A DNA stretch of 64,000 bases from VRUE01 sp036406595 (lineage in GTDB: Bacteria; Actinomycetota; Thermoleophilia; Solirubrobacterales; 70-9). The notes beneath the pieces are model-generated. The model was not told where the DNA came from. It ran no database searches and worked only from the letters and a program-made list of their open reading frames with translations. Location: NCBI GenBank assembly GCA_036406595.1, contig DASXAR010000061.1, positions 1 to 64,000 of the forward strand. Direction: 5' to 3'. The translations under genes and the position numbers were made by a program. Below are positions 18,001 to 25,193 of this stretch, in pieces; position 1 is the first letter of the stretch, and each line of letters starts with the position of its first letter.

Positions 18001-18020
18001 GCGGATAATTGTTGCGCTCT

Positions 18021-18050
18021 AGCAACTATTTCTCAAGAGCAATAGTTGCT
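18021..18050. promoter_or_regulatory. MarR operator candidate
   Basis: AGCAACTATT (18021-18030) and AATAGTTGCT (18041-18050) are perfect inverted repeats separated by exactly 10 bp. A third half-site, GTTGC, lies at 18011-18015. The location between marR and bioA and the unusual A+T content fit a MarR-dimer operator controlling the MFS operon and perhaps bioA. Confidence 0.75.
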
Positions 18051-18052
18051 CA

Positions 18053-18068
18053 TGTGATGCACATCACA
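18053..18068. promoter_or_regulatory. CRP/GlxR-type operator candidate upstream of bioA
   Basis: TGTGATGCACATCACA matches the CRP-family consensus TGTGA-N6-TCACA exactly, with 7-bp perfect arms. It lies 36 bp before the bioA start and 3 bp after the MarR operator candidate. Actinobacterial CRP homologues (GlxR) use the same half-site. Which factor binds is not known. Confidence 0.65.
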
Positions 18069-18103
18069 CGAGTTCCCGCCGGGCCCGGATCTACCCTCGG
18101 GCC

Positions 18104-19423
18104 ATGGACCTGGCGGCCGATCACGCGCAGCTCGACCGCGACCACCTCTGGCACCCGTTCACCCAGCAGCAGGGCTGGCGCGAGGAGGAGCCGCTGATGA
18201 TCGAGCGGGCGGACGGCTGCCAGCTGATCGACGGAGAGGGCAGGCGCTACATCGACGGCGTCTCCTCGCTCTGGTGCAACGTCCACGGGCACAGGCAGCC
18301 CGACATCGACCGCGCCATCCGCGACCAGCTCGGGCGCGTGGCGCACTCGACCATGCTCGGCCTCTCCCATCCCGGCGCCGCCGAGCTCGCAGCGCGCCTC
18401 GTCGACCTCGCCCCCCGGGGCCTCTCCCGGGTCTTCTACTCGGACTCGGGCTCGACCGCCACCGAGGTGGCCCTGAAGATGGCGTTCCAGTTCCAGCAGC
18501 AGCGCGGCGGCCAGCACCGACGGCGCACCTCGTTCGTCCACCTGCGCGACGCCTACCACGGGGACACGATCGGATCGGTCTCGGTCGGCGGCATCGATCT
18601 CTTCCACGCCACCTACCGCCCGCTGCTGTTCCGTGCCCACGCCGCCGCGCCCGGCGATGCCGCCGACCTGGAGCGGGTCCTGGCCACCCACGAGGAGGAG
18701 ATCGCCGCGCTGATCATCGAGCCGCTGGTGCAGGGAGCGGCGGGCATGATCGTCCATCCGCCGGGCTTCCTCCGCGCGGCCCGGGAGCTCTGCGACCGCT
18801 ATGGCGTGCTGCTGATCTGCGACGAGGTCGCGACCGGCTTCGGCCGCACCGGGACGATGTTCGCCTGCGAGCAGGAGGAGGTCGCGCCGGACCTGCTCTG
18901 CATCGCCAAGGGGCTCAGCGGCGGCTATCTACCACTCGCCGCGACGCTCTCCACCGAGCGCATCTACGCGGGGTTCCTCGGCGCGCCCGAGGAGCAGCGC
19001 ACCTTTTTCCACGGCCATACCTATACCGGCAATCCCCTCGCCTGCGCCGCGGCGATCGCCAGCCTCGAGATCTTCGAGCGAGAGCGGACCATGGAGAAGC
19101 TGCAGGGCAAGATCGCCCTGCTTTCCGACCTGCTGGAAGACGTCGCCGCGATGCCCGGGGTACAGGAGGTTCGGAGCCGTGGCTTCATGGTCGGCATCGA
19201 CCTCGGCGAGCATGACCCTTCCCTCCGAATGGGTCACCGGGTGGCGCTCGATGCACGCGCCCGTGGCGCCGTGATCCGCCCCCTCGGCGACGTCGTCGTC
19301 CTGATGCCGCCCCTGGCGATCTCCGAGCATGACCTGCGGCGCCTGGTGCGGATCGTCGCCGACTCGATCGAGGCGGTGTGCGAGATCGAGCTCCCCGGGG
19401 ATCCGCTGTCCCGGGCCGCCTAG
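18104..19423 (+). CDS. bioA: Adenosylmethionine-8-amino-7-oxononanoate aminotransferase
   Basis: A 439-aa class III PLP aminotransferase making 7,8-diaminopelargonate with SAM as amino donor. HLWHPFTQQQGW at the N-terminus and YIDGVSSLWCNVHGH are BioA-specific; ICDEVATGFGRTG holds the PLP Asp and IAKGLSGGYLPL the Schiff-base lysine (about Lys269). It is separated from bioBFD by the MarR-MFS pair and has its own regulatory region with two palindromes. Together with bioF and bioD it completes the late biotin pathway. Confidence 0.96.
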   Translation: MDLAADHAQLDRDHLWHPFTQQQGWREEEPLMIERADGCQLIDGEGRRYIDGVSSLWCNVHGHRQPDIDRAIRDQLGRVAHSTMLGLSHPGAAELAARLVDLAPRGLSRVFYSDSGSTATEVALKMAFQFQQQRGGQHRRRTSFVHLRDAYHGDTIGSVSVGGIDLFHATYRPLLFRAHAAAPGDAADLERVLATHEEEIAALIIEPLVQGAAGMIVHPPGFLRAARELCDRYGVLLICDEVATGFGRTGTMFACEQEEVAPDLLCIAKGLSGGYLPLAATLSTERIYAGFLGAPEEQRTFFHGHTYTGNPLACAAAIASLEIFERERTMEKLQGKIALLSDLLEDVAAMPGVQEVRSRGFMVGIDLGEHDPSLRMGHRVALDARARGAVIRPLGDVVVLMPPLAISEHDLRRLVRIVADSIEAVCEIELPGDPLSRAA

Positions 19424-19476
19424 CGGCCGCCTGCTCGCCGGACCGACCCCGGCCCTGGCCTAGGGCCTGCGGTCCC

Positions 19477-19505
19477 TTGAGCGACATCCTCCTTCATAGT
19501 GGTAT
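19477..19505 (+). promoter_or_regulatory. Sigma70-type promoter candidate for the nucleotidyltransferase unit
   Basis: TTGAGC (19477-19482), a 17-nt spacer and TGGTAT (19500-19505) resemble a housekeeping promoter. Transcription would begin near 19512, only about 6 nt before the ATG, giving an almost leaderless mRNA. Confidence 0.45.
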
Positions 19506-19520
19506 CTTTTACCCACTATG
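19495..19520. promoter_or_regulatory. Palindrome covering -10 region and start codon
   Basis: CATAGTGG (19495-19502) and CCACTATG (19513-19520) are perfect inverted repeats with a 10-nt T-rich spacer; the ATG of the 159-aa gene is the last three bases. Such a site could be an autorepressor operator blocking both promoter and start. Confidence 0.6.
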
Positions 19521-19997
19521 GCCTTCATCGTGCCGCGCAAGAACCGGGCCTGGGAGATACGAGAGTCGCAGTGGACACCCAGAGGGCCCCGGAGCAGGAC
19601 GCTGGCGACTTTCCACGAGCTCGATGTCGAGGCGATCGAGCACGCCCGGGCGCGGGCCTCCGGACCCCTCGACGAGGGTCAGCTGCGCCGCGCTGCGCTG
19701 CGCGCAGGTGCCCCCGTCGCGCATCCGCCGGCCGACCGCGCGGCGCAGGATCTGCTCCGCGAGCTGGCGGCCGGACGGAGACCGCGCCGGGCCCTGCGGC
19801 GGCTGCTCGCCGATTCGGTCGACGAGGGGGACGGGGGGCTCTCCGATGCGGCCCGCGCGGCGCGCCTCTGGATCGCGGCCTCGCCGAAGCAGCGTGGCGA
19901 CGCCCTCAGAGACCTCCTCCTGCTCGCAGACCGGCTTCCCCAGCGCCGCCTGGCTAGCGCTCCCGGATTCCCCGGATTCGGCTCGGCCGCGCCGTGA
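19518..19997 (+). CDS. Unknown protein coupled to a nucleotidyltransferase
   Basis: A 159-aa protein I cannot assign to a named family. The N-terminus (AFIVPRKNRAWEIRESQWT, then GPRSRTLATFHELD) has the look of a short basic beta-rich module, followed by an Arg/Ala-rich helical region and a C-terminal tail ending in PGFPGFGSAAP. No catalytic motif or membrane segment is visible. The stop overlaps the GTG of the nucleotidyltransferase by 4 nt, so the two proteins are probably made together. The start codon sits in a palindrome, as expected for an autoregulated two-gene unit. An antitoxin-like or DNA-binding role is inference only. Confidence 0.7.
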   Translation: MAFIVPRKNRAWEIRESQWTPRGPRSRTLATFHELDVEAIEHARARASGPLDEGQLRRAALRAGAPVAHPPADRAAQDLLRELAAGRRPRRALRRLLADSVDEGDGGLSDAARAARLWIAASPKQRGDALRDLLLLADRLPQRRLASAPGFPGFGSAAP

Positions 19998-20560
19998 CCG
20001 AGCCCTCGCTGCCCGAGAAGGTGGTTGCGATCGACCGGCGATTGAGCGAGGTGCGCATCCCCCATGCGTTCGGCGGCGCCCTCGCCCTCGCCTATTACGC
20101 CGAGCCCCGCGCGACCGTCGACGTCGACGTCAACGTCTTCGTGTCGACCGCGCGCGTGGACGAGGTCAGCGACGCGCTTTCGCCGCTGGGTGTGTCCGCA
20201 TTGCCGTCCGAGGACGAGCGAGCCGCGTTGGAGCGGGAAGGCCAGTGCCGGACGTGGTGGGGCAGGACGCCCGTCGACCTCTTCTTCTCCTACGGCGAGG
20301 TCCACGAGGCGATGCGGGAGGGGGTTCGCCGGGTGCCGTTCGGTGAGGATGAGCTGCAGATCCTCGGGCCGGAGCACCTGGTCGTGTGCAAGGCCTGCTT
20401 CGACCGGCCGAAGGACTGGCTCGACATAGAACAGGTCCTCGTCTCGACCGATCCCTTCGAGGCTCGGGAGGCACAGCGGTGGCTCCATCGCCTGCTCGGT
20501 GAGGGGGACCAAAGGAAGAGGCGATTCGACCGCCTCGTCGCCGAGCTCACGGATCGATGA
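19994..20560 (+). CDS. AbiEii-like nucleotidyltransferase
   Basis: A 188-aa protein with the MNT/AbiEii-type nucleotidyltransferase signature: HAFGGALALAYYAEPRATVD gives the GG loop (27-28) and DVDVN the metal-binding Asp pair (about Asp43, Asp45), with a possible third acid in RTPVDLFF. The later LGPEHLVVCKACFDRPKDW fits the conserved K..R.kDw helix of the family. Relatives include toxin nucleotidyltransferases of type IV systems and aminoglycoside adenylyltransferases. It is translationally coupled to the preceding unknown gene. The substrate (tRNA, protein or small molecule) is unknown. Confidence 0.72.
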   Translation: MTEPSLPEKVVAIDRRLSEVRIPHAFGGALALAYYAEPRATVDVDVNVFVSTARVDEVSDALSPLGVSALPSEDERAALEREGQCRTWWGRTPVDLFFSYGEVHEAMREGVRRVPFGEDELQILGPEHLVVCKACFDRPKDWLDIEQVLVSTDPFEAREAQRWLHRLLGEGDQRKRRFDRLVAELTDR

Positions 20561-20581
20561 GTGCCGGGATAAGGTGAGCCG

Positions 20582-21223
20582 ATGAGCGGCCGACTGCGCG
20601 GGCCCGCGGAGGAGCCGAACCTGGGAGAGCCCGCGGTTCCGCGACCGGCGGCCTCGGTGGTGCTGCTGCGCCGGGGAGGGAAGCACGGAGATCGGGCGCT
20701 CGAGGTGCTGCTCCTGAAGAGAACCGAGAGCGCCAACTTCATGCCGGGCGTGTGGGTCTTCCCGGGTGGCGCGGTCGACCCCGACGACGGCGAGAGCCTC
20801 GCCGGCCACGAAGCCTGCGCGATACGGGAGCTGGAGGAGGAGGCCGGCATCCTCCTCCCGGACGGGGAGGAGCTGGTCCTCTTCTCGAGGTGGGTGACCC
20901 CAGAGGTCGTCTCGCGGCGCTTCGACGCCTGGTTCTTCCTCGCCCTCGCCCCGCCCCATGCGCCGCCGAAGGCCGACGGCGTCGAGACGGTGGACGCGAA
21001 CTGGTTCGAGCCGGGCGCCGCGCTCGAGGCCCATGCGGACGGCGGCCTGCCGCTCGCCTTTCCGACCGTCAGGCAGCTCGAGTCGCTGCTTCCCTTCGGC
21101 AGCTCCGAGGAAGCGATCGAGGCCCACCGCGGACGGGCCGTCGAGCCGATCCTGCCGAAGGTGATCGGCACCCCGGACGAGCACCGGGTGGTGCTGCCGG
21201 GCGACCCTGACTACCCGGTCTGA
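20582..21223 (+). CDS. Nudix hydrolase
   Basis: A 213-aa Nudix hydrolase. GVWVFPGGAVDPDDGE opens the box and RELEEEAGI (82-90) closes it, giving the REUxEExGU core; the stretch between is slightly longer than standard, as in the NUDT19/RP2-like branch that cleaves CoA derivatives. The C-terminal half (FPTVRQLESLLPFGSSEEAI) also fits that branch. AAGGTGAG is a good ribosome site before ATG 20582. The last 13 nt overlap the convergent gene. The substrate, perhaps acyl-CoA or another nucleoside diphosphate conjugate, is inference. Confidence 0.88.
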   Translation: MSGRLRGPAEEPNLGEPAVPRPAASVVLLRRGGKHGDRALEVLLLKRTESANFMPGVWVFPGGAVDPDDGESLAGHEACAIRELEEEAGILLPDGEELVLFSRWVTPEVVSRRFDAWFFLALAPPHAPPKADGVETVDANWFEPGAALEAHADGGLPLAFPTVRQLESLLPFGSSEEAIEAHRGRAVEPILPKVIGTPDEHRVVLPGDPDYPV

Positions 21224-21891
21224 TCGACCGGAAATCGCTCCAGGCCTGCGTGCCAGGGGCCGGGAGAGTAGGTGTGCACGCCCGACTCCTCCATCTCGCC
21301 CTGCAGACGACGGAAGAGACGCCCGGCGTTCTTCAGCGCCTCCTTCAGCTCCTCGCCGCTGCGCTCGCGCAACCGCCAGAGAAACCAGAGCTGGCGGTCG
21401 TTGACACCGAAGTCGATCTCGCCGGTCATCGTCGTCGTCCACTCCAGGAAGCCGGGACTGAAGAGCTCGCGCAACGCGACCGGGTCGTACTCCCGGGGCA
21501 CGGTGGCGATGAAGCGTCGGTTGAAGTCGATCGACTCGAACTCGACCTTGCGGGCGAAGCGCTGGGTGACGATCTCGTGCCCCTCGATCGACTCGACGTT
21601 GAAGGCCGGGACCACATCGGCCAGGTCGGGCATGTGGGCCTTGGCGAGGATCGACGTGGGCAGCACCGCCTTCGAGAAGAAGCCTCCCTCCTCGCGTTCG
21701 TCGGCGTCGCAGCTGGCGCCCCAGAATCCTTCGGCCAGCTGACCCGTGAGGCGATTGACGCCGCCGACGCAGAGCGCGACCGGTCCGTCCTTGGGATTGA
21801 TTCCCCCGATCGGCTCGTAGGCGAGCTCGTTCCGCTCCCCGTAGGCCCTCACGACGTCGGCCCATTCCTGCGCTTCCTGCTTCGCGCCCAC
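21211..21891 (-). CDS. DUF3137-like protein
   Basis: A 226-aa protein without a signal peptide or clear membrane span. VEFESIDFNRRFIATVPRE followed by LRELFSPGFLEWTTTM resembles the core of DUF3137 (Fn..F.V... ltP.f...l), a family frequently encoded next to LemA; here lemA lies divergently 64 bp away, which supports the match. The N-terminal helix (EAQEWADVVRAYGERNEL) and GPVALCVGGVNRLTGQ are not recognised. Function unknown. Confidence 0.6.
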   Translation of the reverse strand: MGAKQEAQEWADVVRAYGERNELAYEPIGGINPKDGPVALCVGGVNRLTGQLAEGFWGASCDADEREEGGFFSKAVLPTSILAKAHMPDLADVVPAFNVESIEGHEIVTQRFARKVEFESIDFNRRFIATVPREYDPVALRELFSPGFLEWTTTMTGEIDFGVNDRQLWFLWRLRERSGEELKEALKNAGRLFRRLQGEMEESGVHTYSPGPWHAGLERFPVDQTG

Positions 21892-21901
21892 GGGCCGATC
21901 C

Positions 21902-21945
21902 TAGAGGCTTGAATGCGAGCTACCTACGCTCACATCAAGCCTCTA
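21902..21945. promoter_or_regulatory. Palindrome between the DUF3137-like gene and lemA
   Basis: TAGAGGCTTGA (21902-21912) and TCAAGCCTCTA (21935-21945) are perfect 11-bp inverted repeats; an inner imperfect pair (GCGAGC / GCTCAC) extends the symmetry. It fills most of the 64-bp divergent intergenic region and could be a shared operator. Confidence 0.55.
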
Positions 21946-21955
21946 TGGGGGTAGG

Positions 21956-22528
21956 ATGCGGCGCATGGCCGTCGTCATCATCGTCATCGTCGCGATCGTC
22001 GTCATCGCGGTCCTCTACTACATCGGGAAGCGCAACTCGATCATCGCCTCGCGCAACCGGGTCGACGAGTCCTGGAGCGGAATCGACGTTCAGCTGAAGC
22101 GGCGGCACGACCTCGTCCCCAACCTCGTCGAGACAGTCAAAGGCTATGCGGCGCACGAGAGCCAGGTGTTCGAGAAGACGACCAAAGCGCGCGCCGAGGC
22201 GATGTCCGCCCAGGGCGTCGGCGACACCGCGAAAGCCGAGCAGAAACTGACCGGAGCGCTGACCGACCTGCGAGCCGTCGCCGAGAACTACCCACAGCTG
22301 CGGGCGACCGAAAACTTCCAGCAGCTGAGCCGCAACCTCTCCGAGCTGGAGGATGAAATCCAGGCCTCGCGCCGGATCTACAACTCCAACGTGCAGTCCT
22401 ACAACACGTCGATCCAGCAGTTCCCGGGGTCGATCATCGCCAACCAGGGCGGCTTCACGCCGCGCGAGTACTTCGAGATCGAGGACGCGTCGGAGCGGGA
22501 ACCGGTCTCGGTCAGCTTCGACAGCTGA
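21956..22528 (+). CDS. lemA: LemA family protein
   Basis: A 190-aa LemA protein with one N-terminal membrane anchor (about 4-22, VVIIVIVAIVVIAVLYYI). NRVDESWSGIDVQLKRRHDL followed by VPNLVETVKGY, YPQLRATENFQQLSRNLSEL and YNTSIQQFPGSIIA are diagnostic of the family, which forms a membrane-attached helical bundle of unknown function. ATG 21956 or 21965 may be used. Followed 19 nt later by rubredoxin. Confidence 0.95.
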   Translation: MRRMAVVIIVIVAIVVIAVLYYIGKRNSIIASRNRVDESWSGIDVQLKRRHDLVPNLVETVKGYAAHESQVFEKTTKARAEAMSAQGVGDTAKAEQKLTGALTDLRAVAENYPQLRATENFQQLSRNLSELEDEIQASRRIYNSNVQSYNTSIQQFPGSIIANQGGFTPREYFEIEDASEREPVSVSFDS

Positions 22529-22547
22529 GTCCCCTAAGCTTGCTTCC

Positions 22548-22739
22548 ATGACGGTCACCAAGGAAGCGACGCTCTGGATCTGCGAAAGCTGCGGCTTCAT
22601 CTACGACCCCGAGATCGGCGATCCGGACGGCGGAATCCCTCCGGGCACGCGTTTCGAGGACATCCCCAAGGACTGGTTCTGCCCGGTCTGCGGCGCCCGG
22701 ACCAGCGACTTCCGCCCGTTGGAGCCAGGAGAGGCGTAG
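22548..22739 (+). CDS. Rubredoxin
   Basis: A 63-aa rubredoxin, a one-iron electron carrier. Two CxxCG knuckles, ICESCGFIYD (Cys12, Cys15) and FCPVCGARTSDF (Cys45, Cys48), coordinate Fe. IPPGTRFEDIPKDWFCP is the canonical aromatic core. ATG 22548 follows lemA by 19 nt. Rubredoxins often serve alkane hydroxylases or oxygen-detoxifying enzymes; the neighbouring flavoprotein (GMC) is a possible but unproven partner. Confidence 0.95.
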   Translation: MTVTKEATLWICESCGFIYDPEIGDPDGGIPPGTRFEDIPKDWFCPVCGARTSDFRPLEPGEA

Positions 22740-22790
22740 GACTCTCGGCTCACCCGCCCGCGGCGGACGCGGGAGCGAGCGAGATCGCCG

Positions 22791-24479
22791 GTGATCATGA
22801 GCGCGAGCGAGCGGGAGCAGAGCACGCGGGCGGAATTTGATGTTGACTGGATCGTCGTTGGCTCGGGCTTCGGCGGGTCCGTCGCTGCGCTGAGGCTCGC
22901 GGAGAAGGGCTATTCGGTGACCGTGCTCGAGTGCGGCAGCCGCTTCCGCGACGAGGACTTCGCCGAGAACACGCTGCGCCAGCCGCGCCGCTATTTCTGG
23001 GCGCCGCGCCTGGGCATGAGGGGAGTCCTCCGCCTCACCTTCTTCAAGGACCTCTTCGTCGTCTCGGGCAGCGGCGTCGGCGGCGGCAGCCTCGGCTACG
23101 CGAACACCCTCTACCGGGCGCGGCCGAGCTTCTTCCGAGACCCCCAGTGGGCGGAGCTGGGCGACTGGGAGAGCGAGTTGGCGCCGCACTATGAGACGGC
23201 CGAAAGGATGCTCGGCGTGGTCGAGTACCAGGGGATGGGGCCCGCCGACAGGCTGCTGAAGGAATACGGCGAGGAGATAGGCGTCGGCGACACCTTCACC
23301 AACACACGCGTCGGCGTCTTCTTCGGCGAGGCCGGCAAGGAGGTGCCCGACCCCTACTTCGAAGGCGAGGGGCCGGAACGCACCGGCTGCCTACGCTGCG
23401 GCAGCTGCATGGTGGGCTGCCGCCACGGCGCCAAGAACACTCTGGTCAAGAACTACCTCTGGTTCGCCGAGAGGCTCGGGGTCAGGATCGAGCCGGAAAG
23501 GCAGGTCACCGAGATCCGCCCGCTCGGCGCCGGCGACGGGTCCGGTGGCTATGAGGTGTGGAGCGAGCGCTCCGGCTCATGGCTCCGCAAGAGGCGGCGC
23601 CGGCTTACCGCGCGCGGGGTGGTGATCGCCGCCGGCGCGCTCGGGACCAACAACCTGCTCGCCAACTGCCACCACAGCGGCGCCCTTCCCCGCCTCTCGA
23701 AGCGGATAGGCGACGTGATCAGGACCAACTCGGAGTCGATCCAGTCGGTGACGGCGCTCGACGACGAGCGCGACTTCAGCCGCTCCGTCGCGATCACGTC
23801 GAGCATCTACCCGGACCCCGACACCCACATCGAGGTGGTCACCTACGGCGAGGCCGGCGATGCGATGAGCGGCACCTTCACCGCGATGGCCGGCCCGGGA
23901 ACGCGACTGACGCGTCCGCTCAAGTGGCTCGCCGCGATCCTGCGCCACCCGCTGCAGGCGCTCCGCATGCGGATTCCCTACCGCTGGTCGCGCCGAACCG
24001 TGATCCTGCTCGTGATGCAGACCGTCGACGCGGCCATGCACCTGCGGCCGAAGCGCAGGCTCCTCCGGCGCGGAGTGCGGCTTCAGACAGAGCAGGACCC
24101 CGAGCGGCCGAACCCGATCTACCTGCCGGCCGCCGCCCAGGCGGCGCACTGGTTCGCGCGGCGGATCGGGGGGATCGCGCAGAGCGCCCTCACCGAGTCG
24201 ATCCAGAACGTGCCCACCACTGCGCACATCCTCGGCGGTGCCGTGATCGGCGCCGGGCCGGAGAGCGGCGTCGTCGACTCGGCGAACCGGGTGTTCGGCT
24301 ACGAGAACCTGTTGGTCACCGACGGCGCCTCGATCCCCGCCAACCCCGGCGTCAACCCGAGCCTGACGATCACCGCCAAGGCCGAGCACGCGATGAGCCT
24401 CCTCCCGGCCAAGGAGGGAGCGGAGCCGCGCGACCTCCCCCCGGCCGCGCGACCCGCGAGGTCGGCGCAGGCCGCCTGA
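22791..24479 (+). CDS. GMC oxidoreductase (cholesterol oxidase-like)
   Basis: A 562-aa FAD flavoprotein. VVGSGFGGSVAALRLAEKGY is the dinucleotide-binding fold, GSGVGGGSLGYANTLYR the GMC/cholesterol-oxidase substrate-domain block, and DGASIPANPGVNPSLTITAK the C-terminal FAD-closing motif. GCLRCGSCMVGCRHGAKNTL contains four cysteines, which may be structural or bind a metal. It resembles actinobacterial 3-hydroxysteroid oxidases, but other alcohols are possible. GTG 22791 or ATG 22797 can start it. It is downstream of rubredoxin. Confidence 0.88.
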   Translation: MIMSASEREQSTRAEFDVDWIVVGSGFGGSVAALRLAEKGYSVTVLECGSRFRDEDFAENTLRQPRRYFWAPRLGMRGVLRLTFFKDLFVVSGSGVGGGSLGYANTLYRARPSFFRDPQWAELGDWESELAPHYETAERMLGVVEYQGMGPADRLLKEYGEEIGVGDTFTNTRVGVFFGEAGKEVPDPYFEGEGPERTGCLRCGSCMVGCRHGAKNTLVKNYLWFAERLGVRIEPERQVTEIRPLGAGDGSGGYEVWSERSGSWLRKRRRRLTARGVVIAAGALGTNNLLANCHHSGALPRLSKRIGDVIRTNSESIQSVTALDDERDFSRSVAITSSIYPDPDTHIEVVTYGEAGDAMSGTFTAMAGPGTRLTRPLKWLAAILRHPLQALRMRIPYRWSRRTVILLVMQTVDAAMHLRPKRRLLRRGVRLQTEQDPERPNPIYLPAAAQAAHWFARRIGGIAQSALTESIQNVPTTAHILGGAVIGAGPESGVVDSANRVFGYENLLVTDGASIPANPGVNPSLTITAKAEHAMSLLPAKEGAEPRDLPPAARPARSAQAA

Positions 24480-24484
24480 ACCGC

Positions 24485-25084
24485 CTAGCCGGCGAAGCGC
24501 TCCGCGACGTAGTCCCAGTTGACCACGTTCCAGAAGGCGTCGATGTATTCGGGGCGCTTGTTCTGGTACTTGAGGTAATAGGCGTGCTCCCAGACGTCGC
24601 AGCCGAGCAGCGGCACCTGGCCGTCGCTTACCGGCGAGTCCTGGTTCGCCGTCGAGACCACGGCGAGGCCGGAGTCGTCCTTGACCAGCCAGGCCCAGCC
24701 GGAGCCGAAGCGGGCGATCCCGGCTTCTTTGAACTCCTCCTTGAAGGAGTCGAACGAACCGAATTTCTCGCCGATGGCGGAGGCGAGGTCGCCGCTCGGC
24801 TCACCGCCGCCGTCGGGGCTGAGCATCTGCCAGAAGAGTGTGTGGTTGTAGTGGCCGCCGCCGTTGTTGCGGACCGGCCCCTGCTTGTCGCCTGGCAGGC
24901 TGTCGAGATTCCGCAGCACGTCCTCGACGTCGCGGTCGGCCCACTCGGTCCCCTCGAGCGCCGCGTTGGCTTTGTCCACGTAGGCCTGGTGGTGCTTGTC
25001 ATGGTGGACCCGCATCGTCGCCTCGTCGATGTGGGGCTCGAGCGCGTCGTAGGAGTAGGGAAGGTCGGGAACCGAGTAGGCCAT
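24485..25084 (-). CDS. Superoxide dismutase (Fe/Mn)
   Basis: A 199-aa Fe/Mn superoxide dismutase. MRVHHDKHHQAYVDK carries the first metal His (about His27), HYNHTLFWQ the second, and DVWEHAYYLKYQNKR the Asp and last His. FGSGWAWLV precedes the third strand. Metal choice cannot be read reliably. A strong ribosome site (GAAGGAGC) lies 8 nt before ATG 25084. A one-mismatch SigB-like promoter (25137-25163, - strand) points at it, consistent with a stress-induced enzyme. Confidence 0.96.
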   Translation of the reverse strand: MAYSVPDLPYSYDALEPHIDEATMRVHHDKHHQAYVDKANAALEGTEWADRDVEDVLRNLDSLPGDKQGPVRNNGGGHYNHTLFWQMLSPDGGGEPSGDLASAIGEKFGSFDSFKEEFKEAGIARFGSGWAWLVKDDSGLAVVSTANQDSPVSDGQVPLLGCDVWEHAYYLKYQNKRPEYIDAFWNVVNWDYVAERFAG

Positions 25085-25136
25085 CTGATTGCTCCTTCGT
25101 TCGATTGGAAGTCCGGCGGGAGCCTATCCACTGGCC

Positions 25137-25163
25137 GCTACCCAGGAGAGGACCCGATTGAAC
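25137..25163 (-). promoter_or_regulatory. SigB-like promoter for superoxide dismutase
   Basis: On the minus strand GTTC (25163-25160), a 16-nt spacer, then GGGTAGC (25143-25137). One base differs from GTTT. The start codon is 52 nt downstream. Confidence 0.55.
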
Positions 25164-25181
25164 CTCTCATCCGGAGGGTAG
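25156..25181 (+). promoter_or_regulatory. SigB-like promoter for the MFS gene
   Basis: GATT (25156-25159), a 16-nt spacer and GGGTAG (25176-25181), one base off GTTT. It overlaps the divergent promoter of the superoxide dismutase, so the two genes may be induced together. Confidence 0.45.
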
Positions 25182-25193
25182 AGACGCCCTGCC

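Noticed and set aside
21211..21235. ATTT-N15-GGGTAG on the minus strand at the end of the Nudix gene
   Set aside because: It lies inside coding sequence where the two convergent genes meet and faces no start codon; probably chance.
21949..21955. GGGTAG upstream of lemA as a stress promoter
   Set aside because: No GTTT-like box lies 15-17 nt upstream, and it directly abuts the start codon, so it is more likely part of the ribosome site.
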